50,000 nt of DNA. Origin: Bigelowiella natans CCMP2755 (taxonomy: Eukaryota; Cercozoa; Chlorarachniophyceae). The stretch is from the NCBI GenBank assembly GCA_000320545.1, contig ADNK01002953.1, forward strand, positions 1 to 50,000, written 5' to 3'. A program made the position numbers and the translations under genes. Below, piece by piece: positions 35,297 through 46,700 of the stretch (positions are counted from its first letter, which is position 1; the number at the start of each line of letters is the position of its first letter). The notes below the pieces were generated by a model that had not been told where the DNA came from, did not search any database, and saw nothing but the letters and a program-made list of their open reading frames with translations.

Positions 35297-35538
35297 TGTA
35301 AAAGGAAACAAATGGCAGATGTCAATTATTTGCGCTGTTGACCATAGAGACAGCGCCCGGAGAAACGATCGTCTTCGCCCTTCTTCGCGTCTGCTCTGCA
35401 CCAATGTGAAGCCTCGCAACGATACCGCGCTGGCTACTATACGGCAGCGAGTGGAATGTATTGGCCCTAAGCCTGCTAGACCCTTGGCAATCGCATCTAT
35501 CAAATCCATCGTGCGCCCAGAATGGAGAACTGGCTCTT

Positions 35539-36291
35539 CTAGTCGCTTTTGAGGTTGTTCGAGAGAAAATTGCTGATGCCACTGCTGTTACAGCTTCCCT
35601 TCCTTTTGACGGAGGGGTGGGGGATTGAATAAGGACTGTCGGGAAGGGATTCGACGCCATCGGTAATGTTGCAGCGGCTGCTTCGGCAGCTGGCGAAACC
35701 GCCAAGATCAGGCAACCCCACATCATGGTAGCCATCGCTTTTGTGCCCGCCTCCTTACGGCCAACAACCCCCATTGCACATGCCTGAGTACCGATCCAAA
35801 GTAAAGATGTGCGTCGGGCCCTTCCAAGAAAGGAATGAGCGGCCTGGTTTGGGAGGGGGTGGGGTACTCACTGATCGTCCACGTGTCGTCGGCCTCGTAG
35901 GAGAGGGTTGTCAAAGCCATCACCTGGCTAGCATTTTGACCCGAAAAATACCGTCGGAACACGGTGGAATCTCCCACGGATCTCTGCCGCAAAACAAGCG
36001 TGTTTCTCGATGGCGACATCCACATCTCAACGTCGCAGAGTCCAAAGCCACAGCAAGCACGTGTCAGGTGCCAGGTGCCAGTGTGTGTTTGTGTGTGTGT
36101 GTGTGAGTGGGCGCTTCAAAGAGGCATGCATCATCGATCTAATCGTCCAACCCCAGCAACGCTGCTGTATGCAAGTCGACATGTTTAACTTTGTGAGCAT
36201 AGGGGAGAGAGATGGCCATAGAGATAGATGAATGACCCAAGAGAGGGATAGGTTTGGCGATATACATTCAGGCATATTAAACACATACACA

Positions 36292-36327
<36 letters not shown>

Positions 36328-36340
36328 ATAAACATATATG

Positions 36341-36377
<37 letters not shown>

Positions 36378-36488
36378 CGTACATATATGTGTATGGTGTG
36401 CTTGGACACGACAGATCATATCAGGAAATACGAGACTCGCGGCGGCAACAACCAACATGCACAGATCTGTCACTGAGGTCACCAACAT
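35539..36488 (-). CDS. Possible small secreted Cys-containing protein
   Basis: Tentative model. ATG 36488 opens a hydrophobic N-terminus (LCMLVVAAASLVFPDMI) that looks like a signal peptide. Later exons: about 36015-35872 with strong donor GTGAGT, 35783-35759 (MCNGGCW), 35689-35539 ending in TAG (CRSSRCNITDG). The last three join in phase. The link from the first exon to 36015 is not resolved. Cys pairs and an N-x-S/T site (QNAS) fit an extracellular protein. No family recognised. The alternative is that some of these are untranslated or antisense sequence. Confidence 0.35.
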
Positions 36489-36577
36489 TCAACGAACAAA
36501 CGCTGCTGCGTGCAAGTCTATATGTGTATATTGGCGATAGAGGACATGTTCACAGATGAAAAAAATGGAGAGAGAAA

Positions 36578-36659
<82 letters not shown>

Positions 36660-36729
36660 AAGATATGGATAAATTTTACACAGGCATATTTTATATGGTG
36701 TATGTATGCGTATCTGTACTAATATGTAC

Positions 36730-36783
<54 letters not shown>

Positions 36784-36947
36784 AGTAACTGCGTATTTTT
36801 GGTCGTAGAGCGGAGGGTTTTAGTCCAATAAACGACTCAACTCACAAGGCCTATTAAACACCACATTCCACAATGGCTAAATGCTGTGAAACTTACGTAA
36901 ATTAGGATAATGAGGCCAAAGATATCCATCTCGTTACTAAGGCGGAG
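36489..36947. other. Microsatellite-filled region between divergent genes
   Basis: Holds (CA)n then (GA)n at about 36580-36655 and a long (TA)n tract at about 36735-36774, leaving little unique sequence upstream of the kinase-LRR gene. No promoter element can be named. Confidence 0.6.
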
Positions 36948-39641
36948 ATGAAGCTATCGAGGGATATGTTGGAGAAAATCCAAGTCTCCGTTGAGGATCT
37001 TGTCAAGGGCCTATTCGTCTCCGCCAACACCAAACATTTGTTCAAAATGAGTGTGGATTCAATCAGTGCTCTTACCAAGGATGAGCTGTCTCTAGCAATG
37101 AGTAAACTGAAGGACATTGGCAATGGCGTGAATAGCTTAACTGAAATCGTAGGCCGCATTTTGAATATAGTAAACAGAACCACTGAGCATGCAGGAGAAC
37201 TCAAGTCGAAAACTGCAAGTCAGGTTCCTGAAGATGCCTTCGAGGTGCAAGAAGAGGGCAATGAAGATAAGCAAATTCCATGTTGCTACGCTTCGGCCAC
37301 CACAGAATATGATTCAATTTACATTCTGAACGACAATCAAGACTATGCAAACTGTGTCTCGGACTCCAAAAACCCATTACGTTCTGCCACACAAAAAAGT
37401 GATTCGCTATGCATTCTGAAAGACAGCCAAGAATATGCTAATTGTGCATCGGTCTCCGAAAAACTCTCACATTCTGCCACAAATAAAAATAATTCCATGC
37501 GCATTCTGAACGACAACCAAGAACGCATGAATTGTGTTCCGGACTCCAAAACTTCAAATCATGATAAGAGTTTGGATGAGCAATTCATTTTTGACGAATC
37601 GAACATTAAAGTGGTGAAGGAACTCGGAAGAGGAAATTTTGCAACGACCCACAGTGTTGTGCTGATGTCAGACGAAGGAAAGGGCACCAAGGCAGCCTGG
37701 AAGGTTCTGAAGACGGATAAGGGAAATGCAGATGTTGAAGAGTCAAAGAAAGAGACCATGTTTTTAATGATGGTAGGCGGCCAAGAAAACATCATGAGAT
37801 TCATCGGGATCACTCTCAATGCGGAGAAAGGCAATCTGGGTTTTCTTACTGAGATGTGCGAGAGGGGGAGTTTGGATACGCTCCACCACACATTTGATCT
37901 CCTGGAACCGAACAGGTTCTGGAAAATAGTGACTGGCGTGTTTCTTGGACTAATGCATCTCCATCTTTTCAAAATAGTACATAGGGACATTGCATGCAGA
38001 AACATTCTCATTGGCGGAGACTGGACTCCAAAGTTGTCCGATTTTGGTCTGTCTGTGCGTGCTCCGAGCGGGAAGCATGTGGGCAAAGTTAATGAGAAGC
38101 TTCCAGTGTTTTGGATGTCTCCTGAAGCTTTGTTAGAAAGAACTTTCACTTACAAATCTGACGTGTGGGCAGCAGGCGTGATGGTGTGGGAGATTTTGTG
38201 GAAAGGGAAAAAACCATACATCGATGACTGGGAAAAAATGTCACAGTCGAATAATTTGACAATGCGTGACGCAATGCGCCATGTTCTTGATGGAATTGTG
38301 TCGAAAAAGATCCGACTCCTTCCTCCTCCTAACACATCGCCAGAATGTGCCAATTTGCTCAGATCGTGCTTGGCGTTTGCTCCCAGCTTTCGTCCAGATG
38401 CGTTTGAAGTCCTCGAGCACTTGGTCCTTGGAGACTCGAAGTCCAACGTTCCGGGAGGGTTGCAATCCATCGAGGAGCATGGAACCAATGCGATGAAGTC
38501 GGAAAAGTCAAGAAGGGCAAAATCCGCAATCATATCCGGTGCGATCTACAAATCGTCCAGAAAAAGGATTTCCCTGAAGTTGCACAGAAAGGGGCTCTCT
38601 GAGGTCCCAGGGTTCAAACTGATGGAGATTGGCAAGTTCGCGAAGCTGGTTGAGTTGGGCTTGAATCAGAACCAGCTCACTTCAATTCCGGCGGAGATCG
38701 GGAATCTGGCAGAGGTGATGTTTTTGTATTTGTATCAGAACCAGCTCACTTCGATTCCGGCGGAGATCGGAAACCTGACGGAGCTTAAGGAGTTGAACCT
38801 GAATCAAAACCAGCTCACTTCGCTTCCGGCGGAGATCGGGAAGCTGACGGAGCTCGAGATATTGGGGTTGTATGAGAACAAGTTGGTCTCGCTTCCGGCG
38901 GAGATCGGAAAGCTGACAAAGTTGAGCGAATTGTGTTTGATTGAAAACCAGCTCACTTCGCTTCCGGCTGAGATTGGGAACCTGAGGAGGCTGAAGGAGT
39001 TGATGGTGCGTCACAACCAGCTCACTTCACTTCCGGCGGAGATCGGCAAGCTGACGTGGCTGGAGATGTTGCCTTTGTATCGGAACCAGCTCACTTCACT
39101 TCCGGCGGAGATCGGCAAGCTGACGAAGCTGGACAGTTTGCTTTTGTACCAGAACCAGCTCACTTCACTTCCGGCGGAGATCGGCAAGCTGACGAATCTG
39201 GACAGTTTGCTTTTGCACCAGAACAAGCTCACTTCACTTCCGGCGGAGATCGGGAAGCTAACGAAGCTGCAGTGTTTGAACTTGAATGAGAACCAGCTCA
39301 ATTCAATTCCGGCGGAGATCGGCAAGCTGACGAATCTGGACAGTTTGCTTTTGCACCAGAACAAGCTCACTTCACTTCCGGCGGAGATCGGGAAGCTAAC
39401 GAAGCTGCAGTGTTTGAACTTGAATGAGAACCAGCTCAATTCAATTCCGGCGGAGATCGGAAAGCTGACGGAACTCAAGGAGTTGAACTTGAACAAAAAC
39501 CAGCTCACTTCGGTTCCGGCGGAGATCGGGAAGCTGACGAAACTGAGGAATTTGCATTTCAAGGAGAACAAGCTGACTTCGATCCCAGCGGAGATTGAAC
39601 AATTTTTGAAATTGAGGGCCTCGTCGACCAACAACAGTTGA
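36948..39641 (+). CDS. Protein kinase with C-terminal leucine-rich repeats
   Basis: One uninterrupted frame of 897 codons from ATG 36948 to TGA. Residues 1-85 are helical. Residues 121-210 hold three 30-residue repeats. The kinase domain spans about 214-493: Gly loop LGRGNF, catalytic Lys in KAAWKVLK (252), HRDIACRNIL (345-354), SDFGLS (364-369), WMSPEALLE and DVWAAGVMVWEI. The HRDIACRN loop and WMSPEA are tyrosine-kinase-like or TKL-like, so specificity is open. A basic linker follows, then about 14 leucine-rich repeats of 23 residues of the type NQLTSLPAEIGKLTKL. No signal peptide or membrane segment is seen, so it is probably intracellular, with the repeats as ligand or partner sensor. Lack of introns is unusual for this window. 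Confidence 0.93.
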   Translation: MKLSRDMLEKIQVSVEDLVKGLFVSANTKHLFKMSVDSISALTKDELSLAMSKLKDIGNGVNSLTEIVGRILNIVNRTTEHAGELKSKTASQVPEDAFEVQEEGNEDKQIPCCYASATTEYDSIYILNDNQDYANCVSDSKNPLRSATQKSDSLCILKDSQEYANCASVSEKLSHSATNKNNSMRILNDNQERMNCVPDSKTSNHDKSLDEQFIFDESNIKVVKELGRGNFATTHSVVLMSDEGKGTKAAWKVLKTDKGNADVEESKKETMFLMMVGGQENIMRFIGITLNAEKGNLGFLTEMCERGSLDTLHHTFDLLEPNRFWKIVTGVFLGLMHLHLFKIVHRDIACRNILIGGDWTPKLSDFGLSVRAPSGKHVGKVNEKLPVFWMSPEALLERTFTYKSDVWAAGVMVWEILWKGKKPYIDDWEKMSQSNNLTMRDAMRHVLDGIVSKKIRLLPPPNTSPECANLLRSCLAFAPSFRPDAFEVLEHLVLGDSKSNVPGGLQSIEEHGTNAMKSEKSRRAKSAIISGAIYKSSRKRISLKLHRKGLSEVPGFKLMEIGKFAKLVELGLNQNQLTSIPAEIGNLAEVMFLYLYQNQLTSIPAEIGNLTELKELNLNQNQLTSLPAEIGKLTELEILGLYENKLVSLPAEIGKLTKLSELCLIENQLTSLPAEIGNLRRLKELMVRHNQLTSLPAEIGKLTWLEMLPLYRNQLTSLPAEIGKLTKLDSLLLYQNQLTSLPAEIGKLTNLDSLLLHQNKLTSLPAEIGKLTKLQCLNLNENQLNSIPAEIGKLTNLDSLLLHQNKLTSLPAEIGKLTKLQCLNLNENQLNSIPAEIGKLTELKELNLNKNQLTSVPAEIGKLTKLRNLHFKENKLTSIPAEIEQFLKLRASSTNNS
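37308..37577 (+). repeat. Three in-frame 90-bp repeats in the kinase gene
   Basis: Period exactly 90 bases (30 residues). Copies begin YDSIYILNDNQDYANC, SDSLCILKDSQEYANC and NNSMRILNDNQERMNC, at residues 121, 151 and 181. They lie just before the kinase domain. Confidence 0.9.
39189..39464 (+). repeat. 138-bp tandem duplication within the LRR region
   Basis: Positions 39189-39326 and 39327-39464 are nearly identical (starting CTGACGAATCTGGACAGTTT), equal to two 23-residue leucine-rich repeats. Identity at nucleotide level far above that of other repeats shows a recent event. Confidence 0.9.
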
Positions 39642-40824
39642 GGTTGGAAATGCGTCCTTTTGGCAAAGAAGACTTATGTACCGTTGTGCGTTCTTGCTGC
39701 ATGTTGGGATGACGACAACGACAACAACAGCACCAACTACTACGTACTACGACGACGACAGCTACTACTACTACTATCACTACTACTACAACTGCTGCTG
39801 CCTACAACTTCTTCTTCTTCTCCTTCTTCTTCTTCTTCTTCTTCTTCTTCTTCTGCTGCTGCTGCGACATGTTGATATGTTGCATTGGACGACGCACCCA
39901 ACAGCGTATTGGTGGCGGTGCGGCAGCATCATGTGAGGTGTGGATCAAACTGCGGTATTTTCCATCCGTTGTTTCGAGTCGGGGGTTAACGCTGATGATG
40001 AGGAAAACAAGCAGATGCAAAGCAATGGTGAGAACCTAATCCAGCTGCTTGTTGTAGCGGTGAACATTGCCAAGCTCCGTCCCTCTCTTTTTACTCTTTG
40101 GCACAAACGACACATGCTGGTTTTTGATTGCTACTGTTCTTGTGCCTTGCCCTTTTCTCAACGTGGCGATTCTAAACAACTTCGCACCACCACCTCCACC
40201 ACCTACTATCTCGTCGTCCTTGTTGAGATGTCATTTGTGATACTGGAGAGGCAAGCAGTGGTAGTTCAATAATGAAGTGAGGGGAGGGAGGGGAAGGATG
40301 TTGCTAGGTTGCGCTGCGAAGCGCGCTGGCATGGAGCACGTGCAATTTTGTGTGATCTGGCATGCAAACAATCAAGCAAGCCCCGGCACCAGCCAAAGGG
40401 AACTGCACATGCATTGTTCAATGATCGCATCTGATCGCATCTGATCGCATCTGATCGCAATCCACACGATTTTGATGCTCGGTAATCATGATGAAATCGC
40501 AAGATTGTGCGCACAAAACCAGACAAAGAGAGCATGCAGCGTTCTGGCAGCAGATCTAGGCTCATTTTGTCAGAGCTAGAGAGAAATTCAAGCCGCTGGT
40601 CCCAACACATCGATCGGCAGCCGGACTAGCGGGGATTTCGCGAGAACTTCCAAAAGTTGTAGTTTCTCTGAAAATGCTTTCGCAGCTTCATGTTGATGGG
40701 ACGTGCTAGATCGCACACTCCATTGCACAGCCAACACATGCCCATTAGATGCATGCGGATTACAGTCCAAGATTTGCATCATTCATCAGTTAGACCGCCG
40801 GCCGTGAACATTTTCGGCATCAAA
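39642..40824. other. Intergenic region between convergent genes
   Basis: Contains imperfect ACT/ACG triplets and a (CTT)n tract at about 39805-39855 near the kinase-LRR 3' end, and a 10-bp tandem array at 40423. No supported exon. Confidence 0.6.
40423..40459. repeat. 10-bp tandem array (GATCGCATCT)
   Basis: About 3.7 perfect copies of GATCGCATCT. The unit contains GATC. Short array, possibly chance slippage. Confidence 0.85.
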
Positions 40825-42572
40825 TCATTGCAAATCTTGCTTATAACGTTGCTTAATATCATGCTCTTCACCAGTTTCCGGGTCTATGAATTTCATGTTC
40901 TCCGGGGGCTCTAGCGGTAGTCCCTCCTCGGCACGTCGCTTCTGTCTTTCTGCATGTTCCATCAATTCAGCTTCCAGGCTTCCTTCTACTGGCGCCCCCT
41001 CGTTACCAACGGCAAAATCCTCATTTAACCAATCTACATTCTTGAAATTAATGGGAGCATTGACTGTAACTGCAGGTGTCTCCAGGAGAACAGTTTCGAG
41101 GAGCTGTATTGATGGGCTTTGCCTAAAGGCATCCGATTTAAGCAGATTGGAGATGAAATTAGCGTATCTCTCTTCCCGCCAATGCTCTCTCTCCGCCATC
41201 TCAAAGTACCTACGAAGGTAAAATCAGTATGGATATTTCGGCGGAATGCATACGAGAAAAAATAGACGACTGAGGCATATTGTAGGTTCACTGCCGTCTC
41301 TAATTTACGAAGAAACCTGGTGGGTACTGCGTTCCATATGCACATATACCCATTATTTTCCCAACTTTTATGTACATATCGTCTATGCGAATTTTGTATC
41401 ACTACTCTTCAGCAGAGCGCCAGAACTTTATAGCCACGTATGTCTCCCCCAGATTCATGTCATCATCCGGCCTTGGAAGACACAACAATGTGGTTGAGCA
41501 GTCAGGCACAAATATCAGAATTATACTACGTTGATAAACATTCGATACCTTATATATTCTTTGAGTAGGATAGTTCTTATGTGGCCGCTATATTCGTTTA
41601 CGCACTGCGTCACGGCATGATCGAGATAGGGCTGAAGGAAATACTCTGTCCCATTCCTGACCGGATTTATGCGATATTGCTCGTAACTTACAAATGGTGG
41701 CACCTGGTACCTAATATTGGATCAACAAAGGCACTTCATTCAGTTCGTCAAACTTACTCATATTGATTTGCACGAATGCGTCGTCGTTATCATAATAATA
41801 ATAATAATATCAGTAAGAGACGATTGCAGCAAATACGACTTAACTATTTCACAATTTCGATTTTTGGCCAGTGCACTCACTCGAGTGCCAATGCGTCCGG
41901 AGATTCTATCCACTGCACGGGCCGATATATGCGCGCCCCCTGCGGGACATTGAGCTCACGAGCACGGGTGACATCAGCGGGGAGTTTTTCAAGGTCGAAA
42001 TCTAGGCTGGCTGGATTCCGTAGGAACTTCACACCAGCTTCCATCGACCCCCACTCAGAGATCATCATGTAAAGGCTGCTTGTGCTACTTCTCAACATCA
42101 TTAGCTTGCGAAAATGATCCAACCCTCGCGCTGTTTTCTTGGCAGGCAGCATGCGTTCAAATTCTTCGCTTGCCCGAAGGCTTGGCTCCAGGATCTTGTA
42201 GTGAATTACCACGGCAGCGGGAATGCGTTCGTCGGGTTTGAGTATTTCCGATGGCTGGGAGTCTTGGTCACGATGCCCAAAGAACCCCCCTTCGATCCCC
42301 TGGGAGCTTGTACCGCAGAGATAGCGGCTTGCTTCAACTGACGAGCTGCGAGGTGATCGCTGCCCAATTGAAATTGGGAGAAGACGGCGACTAACCAATC
42401 TGGGGGATCGTGACCGGACAGCTTGCCCCGTGTCAGACTTCAACGCCACTAGCCCCAGAATAATCAGAAATATCAACATTTGAAACGAGATGAGCACAAG
42501 CGAACAGTTGCGGCTTTTTGTTGTTGAAGCCAGTTTTCCCACTGGTGCAGAAGTATACGAGAATGTGATCAT
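40825..42572 (-). CDS. Membrane-anchored protein of unknown family
   Basis: Three exons in phase: 42572-41881, 41710-41549, 41209-40825 (TGA); about 412 residues from ATG 42572. A single hydrophobic segment (FQMLIFLIILGLVAL, about residues 30-45) with positive residues before it fits a signal anchor with the rest in a lumen. The body is soluble-looking, with many aromatic and acidic residues (YQVPPFVSYEQYR, EYFLQPYLDH) and a charged C-terminal helix (ELMEHAERQKRRAEEG). No domain recognised. The splice after a strong GTGAGT donor at 41880 and the two RNA-phase matches make the gene itself reliable. Confidence 0.75.
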
Positions 42573-43703
42573 ATGCCGTTACGCCTTTTAGGGCGTATTA
42601 GGGAAGGTGAAAAGGTCAACGGACGCAGGACAGGATCCACAGGACACTAGCCATATCTATCATGTTTCGGGCATCCTCCTCAGTGGCACCATCGCTGGGC
42701 TCGGAAGTGTGAGACAGCAGCTGATGTGATCCGAAGACAAAACATGCCTACGACATGCATAGGATAAGGGAGAAATCGACTGCGTTTTGAGATTACGACA
42801 AAACCATTTTCAAACTTGTAAATGTCCGCCGCCCAGTGCATCGTGTGGACACAGCGTTCAGGAAGTTCCTGCTCAGTTTGGATGCCTTGCGCCGTATACG
42901 CCACGTTGCTGCTAGCTGCATTGTCTCACAGTAGCTAGATTGCACCAATTTGAAAAATCCTGCTAGCTCACCAGTCAAAGCCCTCACTGAAGCCAGTTCG
43001 AGGCACTGCGTTTCGCACACTGCAAGTGTCTTGCAACACTTTGGAAATGCAGTGCATCATCATTGTTCATTGTTCATGGCCAGTGCTGGTGAAGCACCAC
43101 TGTGCAAGGATGTTGCGTTGTCTGTTCACGTGCACAGCTAGACAGCAACGAAACCCTGACTTGGCCGCGTCGAACACAGCGTGTGTGCATGACATGCGTG
43201 ATGCGTGTCTGCTTGCGCCACGGACAGGACACAGGACACAGCTGCACAGTGCACTCGCATCAACGCGCATGTCAGGCGGGTTGTGCCTTTGTTGCTTGCA
43301 CGCACGCACGCACACACACACACACACACACACGTTGCACACACGTCACGAGACGGGCAGATCGATGTCTGTGAGTGAGTGAGTGTGTGTGTTTGTGTTT
43401 GAACGAACGGTGTGCGTGATCAATGTGGACATCAGCTTCTGCATGATTCTGTTGTGATTGCATAGCTAGCAATGTGTGTGCATGACGCGCATGTTCTCAA
43501 TGTGTGAATGTTTGTGTGTGCACGCGAGGCTCGGAAAGATGTTGCGCGCGCCGACAAGACGAATGCCATGATGCGTGCTTTGACCTCTCCAAATGAACTG
43601 CATTTTAATTGTACGTACAGAAATTTGAATACGAGTCTTAGGTCTGCTACGTTTATATTGTACGCTGCTGTGTTCTAGGTCCGTATGGACGAACCCATAG
43701 ATT
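42573..43703. other. Repeat-bearing intergenic region
   Basis: Holds R1 copy 3 and a (CA)n array at about 43308-43334. Minus-strand frames at 43067-43344 are generated by the CA repeat. No gene is called. Confidence 0.6.
42945..43079 (-). repeat. Dispersed repeat R1, copy 3 (inverted) with heptamer tail
   Basis: The reverse complement carries GTGCGAAACGCAGTGCCTCG and ACTGGCTTCAGTGAGG as in copies 1 and 2. It ends with two ACAATGA-type heptamers, so the heptamer array travels with the repeat. Confidence 0.8.
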
Positions 43704-46700
43704 TCATTCAATTTTCTTACTGCTAACCTTGTCCGCGCGTGGGTTTCGCAGCGTGCCCCAGAGCCAGTCACACAGGATCAGATATTGACCTGAATGAGCA
43801 GGAGAGAAAATGAGAAAAAGAAGAGAGAGAGACAGAGAGAGAGAGAGTACGTGTGCGTGTGCATCAAAGTAAATATCCGCTCATTTTTGTCGCTGCCAGT
43901 CACTGCCAATGTCAACATCACACTGGTACCACTGTAGGTCATCACACACCATCTCGCAAATCGCTTTCCCTCCTTTTTATCAACATCTCTTTCTCTCTAT
44001 CTCTCCCCCTCGCATTCTCCTACCGACCATAGTTGACTTTGTAGTGCGTATGATGCACGGTGTGGTACTTGGAGCCCTGAGATACGGAGGACAAAAAATG
44101 GAACGCACCGAAATGAGGAATCGTTCTAAAATCCTGCAGCAAATGCGATAACCAGCACACATGTTTTTATGATTTTACCATGATAGGCTCCGTGTTACCA
44201 ACCAAGCAATCATGGATGTTAGTAGCCCAGATCTTGGCAACAAGCAGAGCAGCAACAACAAATACAGCAATTTTAGGGTTGTGGATAGGACGAATATTCA
44301 TGAGAAGAAGTTGTCGAAGGAGTAGCGTAAATTGCCTTCAACAAAGATATTACACACTAATAAGTCACCCCCTCCCCCCCCCCCCTCCCCCCCTTTTGTA
44401 CTAGTAGCGTGAGGGTTCAAGGTTCATTACCGCTGTGCAGAAAAGCATGGCGAAGTGGGTGATGTAGTGGATCGGCCAGAACAACATCACTATCGTGTAA
44501 GGACAGGCCTACAAGGATGAGGAGGATTCACGGAAGAGGGTGAGAGACAATGGTTGATGATGGTTCCAGTAAGATGTCGGCAGTAACAAGAAGAACAATA
44601 ATTATAGAAACTAGTCGTATTTTCTCAAGGCCCAAGATAATTATCATGTTAGAGGTGCTTCTTTCTTCATGACTCAAGAAGTACAGTGGAAGCCTACCTG
44701 CAAAATGCCATCCAGAGGGTTGAATGCGATGGATGCCCTTAGGAACAAAATTACCATCACCGCTAATGCCATATATTTCGCTGCTACCATCATTTTCCTC
44801 CCCCAGTCTCGGGATGGGAAAAGAGGGTGAGTTCGTATAAACATGCATACATGTATGTGTATATTTTCAATTCATATAAATATAGAAAGGCTTGAATCAT
44901 CAGTCATCCTCAAGGCATCATCTCTACTCTATCTGTCCCAATTCGAGGAGCTCACTCACCAGGGGGAGAGCGTATCCGGTGTGTTGTACTTGTGATGAAG
45001 AGCGTGGATGTTCTGAAAGGAACAACGCACGACAGCGCAGCCAGCATGACGCACATGAGTAAATAGAGGGAAGAAGAGGGAAGAATTTTAGGAAGGAAAG
45101 GGAAGGAACACAGTACCCTGTACAAGAACTCGTTTTCGTGTAGAGTGCGATGCATCCAATAAATTCCGACCTAAGACGGGCATAAAGTTGAATCTAATAT
45201 CCGTTGTATCTGGGACAAGCGACGAAGGTGGGAGGGCAGACCAGACATAACTCAATAATTCCCAAGTCCTATTTTCTAGGCCAGCTTCGGGCCTTTCCCA
45301 CATATGCATATACTCTCTCTCTTATTTTCTCCATCGCACCTCGACGAGCAAGAAGTAAACTACAGTCATGACGATGTAGGCTCCGAGGCCACCGATTTCG
45401 GACAAATGCATGTAGCACTTTGTGTAGCCCTGGATGGGTGGGGGGGAATCGAATAAAGAGCAGGCATGGGAGGGGGTATTGAGATATAAATGAATGGTGG
45501 TGGTCGAATCACTAGTTTAACTTCCCTCTTTCCTAACACTTCGCTTCTCCCCCCCCTACACCCTCCTGACAAACCGATTCTATCAGCCATTCATCCAGGA
45601 CGGGCAAGCCAGCATAGAGAAATATTGACATTTGGGCGAGCATGATCTGCATCATCAAGTAAGAAGAGAATGCCAAGAGGGTGTTGCAAATGTATCATAT
45701 GAGAGGCTGGCTGACAGCAAACTTGGAAAAGCAAGAATGAGTAAGACTGATTTCTTCAGAAGGCCACCTGATCTAAGACTGAACCCTTTTTCTTTACGTC
45801 GCCACCTTTGAAAACCTGCACAGATTGGGCGAAAGAGAGAACGAGACAATCTCTTTACAGCCGACTACACCAATAAATCTAAAGGTGTGGTATATCGTCG
45901 TGATTCAATTGGTAACTACCTTCATGCCGATAACAGATTCAGACCTGGACACGAGCCATGTCCAGGAAAAACTGATAAATGACGAGATGTGAGGCTTATT
46001 TGTTGAGAGGAATGTCAAGTGTTGTATTAGAGAGGAAAGTACCCGAGTAAGTAATACAGAACCGTTGCAGCTGTGAGATTTCGAAGATATATCGTGATGA
46101 AGTAGCCTGCCCACATACGTTTGAGGATACGAATTAGCACCGGATATTGTCTATCAAATCACGTATATTGTTTTACCTATTTCCACGCCATATTGTCCTT
46201 CTGCCCAGTCAGCTACTCCATCGAGACCAATTAAGCTGTTCAGCCATCTGTACCAGTATTATTTGCATCAGGGTCAAGATTGCTTATGTCATTGATTATA
46301 CTCTCACTGCTGCATTTACACGCGCATTCCGACTAGAAACAGCAAGCCATGGTTAATGGTGTGCACCAACTTCAACTCTATCCAAAGTCGATTCAAAATT
46401 CTACGATTCCGTCAACCTGTTGAAGGTCCGGAACTCGTTCTCCTGCAGCTGCATGATGGGAACGGGTGGAGTTGGAATCTAACTCGATTATCTGGAGCAC
46501 ATATAGGAACAAAAATATAGATATTTTTACGGTGGATATCAGCCATGAGACCACTTCTCGGCCCCCGTGAAATTTGCAGGACATAATTTTTCTGCAGAGG
46601 ATCATTCACGAGGAATATCGTATGAATAAAGTCTAGCGATTTTGCATTTGGCAGCTAAGCCCCAAGATATAACACGGGCGCAGGATGGGAAAATTGTCGT

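Noticed and set aside
36027-36488. 153-codon minus-strand frame with YIYIYI and VCVCV runs
   Set aside because: The middle is translated microsatellite; only its first 30 codons (possible signal peptide) are kept in the tentative secreted-protein model.
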